Source: Protula sp. h YS-2021 (lineage: Eukaryota; Annelida; Polychaeta; Sabellida; Serpulidae). From it: DNA of 64,000 nt. The notes below the pieces were generated by a model. That model saw only the letters and a list, made by a program, of their open reading frames with translations, was not told the DNA's origin and ran no database searches. Below, piece by piece: positions 60,841-64,000 of this stretch (within the stretch, counting starts at the first letter, position 1; the number at the start of each line of letters is the position of its first letter). A program made the translations under genes and the position numbers. The DNA is taken from the NCBI GenBank assembly GCA_949752745.1, contig OX457026.1, positions 33,719,911 through 33,783,910 of the forward strand, given 5' to 3'.

Positions 60841-62684
60841 TTATTCCTAGACGCAAGGTTTTTATTTCTTAACATATATTCCTTAACTATTCACCAAAAG
60901 AACTGAGCGCAATGCAAATCTCCAGGGAACTAAATTTCAGTTGAGAAGCAACACAGTTTTCACCAAAACTGGTTTGGACGTATAAAGATCTGCACAAACC
61001 TTGGATGGTCTCATCTCCAGTGAATATGTGGCGCATTATTTTCCTGTTCAAGAAGTTGTTATTTTCCATTATAAGTAAAAAGTTAGAGAGTAATCATCAT
61101 ATACAGCATATAAATTGAACATATTTGGGAATCATATAATGAATATACTTCAAAACGCCGAAGTTGGATACAAAAATTTTGCAAATAAATGTTAACCAAA
61201 GAAGAAATTGTCGTGATTATAGCAACAACATAAACATAAATAAGATCTACAAGAACGCTTCAATTCATTTTTGAATTACAGATTGCCTTCTGATGCAAAA
61301 ATACGAAATCTATTAAAATTAAGTCGGAAATATCTGAATCTGTCTCAAATTGCTAAATAATGAAGATGATCATGAAACGCTGCAGTCAAAGAGCGTTTCA
61401 ATTACTAAGTTTACTTCCCTGCCAGTTTCGGTACCGGGTTGATTTTTTTTCTTGCTTTGAAGAACTTATTGATGGATTCCAGGTCTTCCATTTCGGTTAC
61501 TGATGCGTTTGCTTATCCTTTTTTTATAGTTTTTAACAAGTACGTAAGCACTATATGTGTTTATGTTTATAAAGCACATAAGCAGTCCAAATATATGGAA
61601 CCAATGGGTATGAAGTGTACAAGGAGTACTTACATTCTAAATATTTGAATAAAACATTATTTTAAAAAGTAATACGTATGCAGTGACCATTTAATGCTTA
61701 GGAAGATTCCAAGTAATATATACAATACACAAGTTATTTGTATAGAGGGAAATTCGCCTTTCTGCCTCAAAACTAAATGATAATGAAATAAAACATTCAA
61801 AAGACTTCTATCAATATATATTCTATGGGACATTTGAAGTTCGAAAACACATGGTAAAGGTTAGAAATGTGCGCTTAAAATCACAAGGGTCAGTCTGAGA
61901 AAACGACAAATTCCATGTTCAATAATGGGCATGTCCTCCTTGAACCTCCATGCATTTCATGCAGCAACTACGCTACGTAGAGACTGTACAGGTACCAATG
62001 CAAATACCTTTCTGTGTATAGTATTTATCTAGTACGTGTGTAGAGCCTTGAAAGTGCTTAAGTACTTTATATGCACTATATAAGCAGTGTTTAAGTACTC
62101 GTACAATGTAAACGTTACATTTATCATGTTGCACTTATAGCAACCCTTATCTACTCGTAGACGGGAATTCTATCGAAACATCAAACTTTTTATGGCTCCA
62201 GAAACCTATTGTCGCTTCCTAGTTCTACTTCAAATTTCTCATTTTATTCTTACAAAAGTCGTGTTGCTTTGAAAAACAATGCCTCTGAAATATAACTAAT
62301 AATAACAATTATTATTATAATAATTGCAACTGTAAGCAGTATAGTATATGTGTTATTATATGTGATGTGCTATATGTGATATGTGTATTTGCAGTTTAAA
62401 TTTGCCTGCTGCACTTGCTGTCATTTTTCGTTGCAATGATTTTTTCGCAAGTCACTTCGAAAAATATTCAAGTTTTGAATGCCTAAGACCAAGTATATAG
62501 TTTGGTTTAATATTGAATTCCATATCAACCACATACGAACTACCTATGAAATAGAATGAAACGATAAACGTAATGTGAATTTCTTATGTAGTGCCCAAGT
62601 AGGAGTGTCCCTCCTACTCTTCAGCTGTCCCTCCTACTTTTCATTCTCTCAGCGTGCCATTACTAACGTCAGATGCTCAAACAG
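60841..62684. other. No gene seen
   Basis: AT-rich with no recognised feature. Confidence 0.5.
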
Positions 62685-62745
62685 TGGGTGGGGTTCCTGA
62701 AGATAATTGGTATCCCAATCGGCGAGCCTCCAACTGCGCCACTCT
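62685..62745 (-). repeat. Possible tRNA-derived SINE head
   Basis: On the minus strand TGGCGCAGTTGG (62,741-62,730) fits the RNA polymerase III A-box consensus TRGYNNARNNGG exactly. About 30 nt downstream CAGGAACCCCACCC (62,698-62,685) looks like a B box and acceptor-side remnant with an internal deletion. A full tRNA fold is not possible. A SINE remnant is the best reading. Confidence 0.4.
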
Positions 62746-64000
62746 GTGTCTTCTGCTTGTGCAGCTCTACATTCACCATAAATAAAAAGTAAGACCTCCA
62801 CTCTCCTTTTGCTTGATCTGAACGCCCTGCCACAAACTTGCAAGCTGTTCACACTCGCCTTTCAGACTTGCATCGTCAATGCTACAGGTTCCGGGGTGGT
62901 TTTTATCAGTATATCCTTTCTATTTGTTTTATCATTGCATTTTCTAGCAGCGTAATTAATTCATTGTTATCACTGCCATTCATTTTTTTCTCTTCTGAAT
63001 TCACACACATTGTTTCCGTGTGTTGCAGCATGGAGTTGGAAAACGCTGTGGTTGGAGTTCTGGGTTCTGTATCTCCGTCGCCCACAAGACTCTTTTGTGT
63101 GTAATTGTATCTTTTTCTTAAAATGAACCTTTGTTGGATTTAGATTAGTATTTTATACTTGCACAGTAAATATTGCAACACTGGAACAACGTTGGATAGA
63201 CATCACACCAGACATCTAATCAACACTGGATTTGTTTGCTTATGTAGGCCAAAACTACGTCAAAACGGGATAGACGTTGATTATACGACTGCTAATCAAC
63301 GGTGCGGATGGGCTGAAATAGTTTGAAGTGTAAATCTATCGTCGACTTTGTATAGACCTCTTGTAAATATTGATATAGAATCGCCTTCAAGACTGTCGCA
63401 ATCATTGTGCGATCATCCCTCTCCCTCATCGCTCTTAATATTCGCCTATTTTCAAAACAACCTCTCATGACTACAAATTCGAGTTAGCGATAAGGCACGG
63501 AGGCAAGGTGATTGCGAGGAATAAATCAATTTTTCGACGTCTATCCAGCATCGATTTTTCGACGTTTATTCGAATTATGTCATAAAGTTTCGCTTTTGTT
63601 ACAACCTAAAGCAACGTTGCTTTTCCATCTTCTGTTCAAGGTTGTTTCAAGTACATTGGTAAGACGTTGATCTATGGTCGCAACCAATCACAACCAAGGT
63701 ATACCGTGCGTCCATCTTGTTGTTTGTTTCGGTCAACATCCCAACCTCAAATGACTTTTATTGGACCTTACGATGTTTATTGGACGCTTCAGCACATCGG
63801 TAGGTTCTCGCACGTCAGTTCGAAAGGGTCTTTCTGGTGATTTGTGTCCTAATGAAAATCTCATCCTTCGTGCTGTCTAGATCTGATTAATTTGAGAAAA
63901 ATATCATAAAAGGGGTTAATAACTTTGCAATTTTTAATGATACACCTAGTTATTTCTCTCTTGGCCTTTTATCATCAATATATTTGGTTGAAAAGAACAA
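62746..64000. other. No gene; repeat words at 63.2-63.6 kb
   Basis: AACGTTGGATAGAC, GACGTTGATTATACG, TTTTTCGACGTCTATCC and TTTTTCGACGTTTATTCG recur at 63,180-63,580 and resemble the blocks at 43-44.3 and 46.3-46.7 kb. No coding signal. Confidence 0.4.

Noticed and set aside
62685..62745. Functional tRNA gene
   Set aside because: The B box is incomplete and no cloverleaf can be drawn.

Overview
The window is animal (metazoan) nuclear DNA, most likely from an invertebrate. It is AT-rich, and its one clear host gene is split into many short exons with GT-AG introns. It carries long microsatellites, foldback elements and tyrosine-recombinase retrotransposons of the DIRS and PAT/Ngaro groups. Nothing fixes the species.

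Host gene: a receptor-type (membrane) guanylate cyclase lies on the minus strand between 24,181 and 40,197. I resolved 14 coding exons by joining splice sites. Their phases agree at every junction and give one open frame of 595 residues: transmembrane helix, juxtamembrane segment, kinase-homology (pseudokinase) domain, coiled-coil dimerisation segment, guanylate cyclase domain and a short tail ending at a stop. The cyclase metal-binding and base-recognition motifs are present, so the enzyme looks competent. The lysine expected in the kinase-homology domain (VAVK-type motif) is a glutamate. I found no extracellular ligand-binding exons upstream; they lie beyond what I can recognise or outside the window.

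Retroelements: (1) DIRS-A, minus strand, about 6.1-11.9 kb, has gag-like, RT/RNase H and tyrosine recombinase regions broken by stops and frameshifts. (2) A gag-only relative, gag-C, sits beside it at about 12.4-13.3 kb. (3) A 5'-truncated PAT/Ngaro-like element on the plus strand (15,432-18,064) has an intact tyrosine recombinase and a textbook B1-A2-B2 split direct repeat with two identical 133-bp B copies, so it is probably young. (4) DIRS-B, plus strand, about 47.6-52.3 kb, is a heavily decayed relative of DIRS-A. DIRS-A and DIRS-B lie in opposite orientation on either side of the cyclase gene.

Small repeats: a dispersed ~110-bp palindromic element occurs as about a dozen whole, half or degenerate copies, with TIRs like TTAAAAGTGGAGA and TCTCCACTTTTAA. 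In two independent cases the same flanking sequence is joined to opposite arms of this palindrome. One flank forms a ~165-bp inverted repeat bracketing DIRS-A. Other repeats are a ~0.78-kb foldback element at 541-1,318, a 40-bp minisatellite at 54.8-55.3 kb with partly alternating subunits, a possible tRNA-derived SINE at 62.7 kb, and several microsatellites.

The remaining DNA (most of 0-5 kb, 18-24 kb, 40-47.6 kb and 52.4-64 kb) shows no gene I can support.
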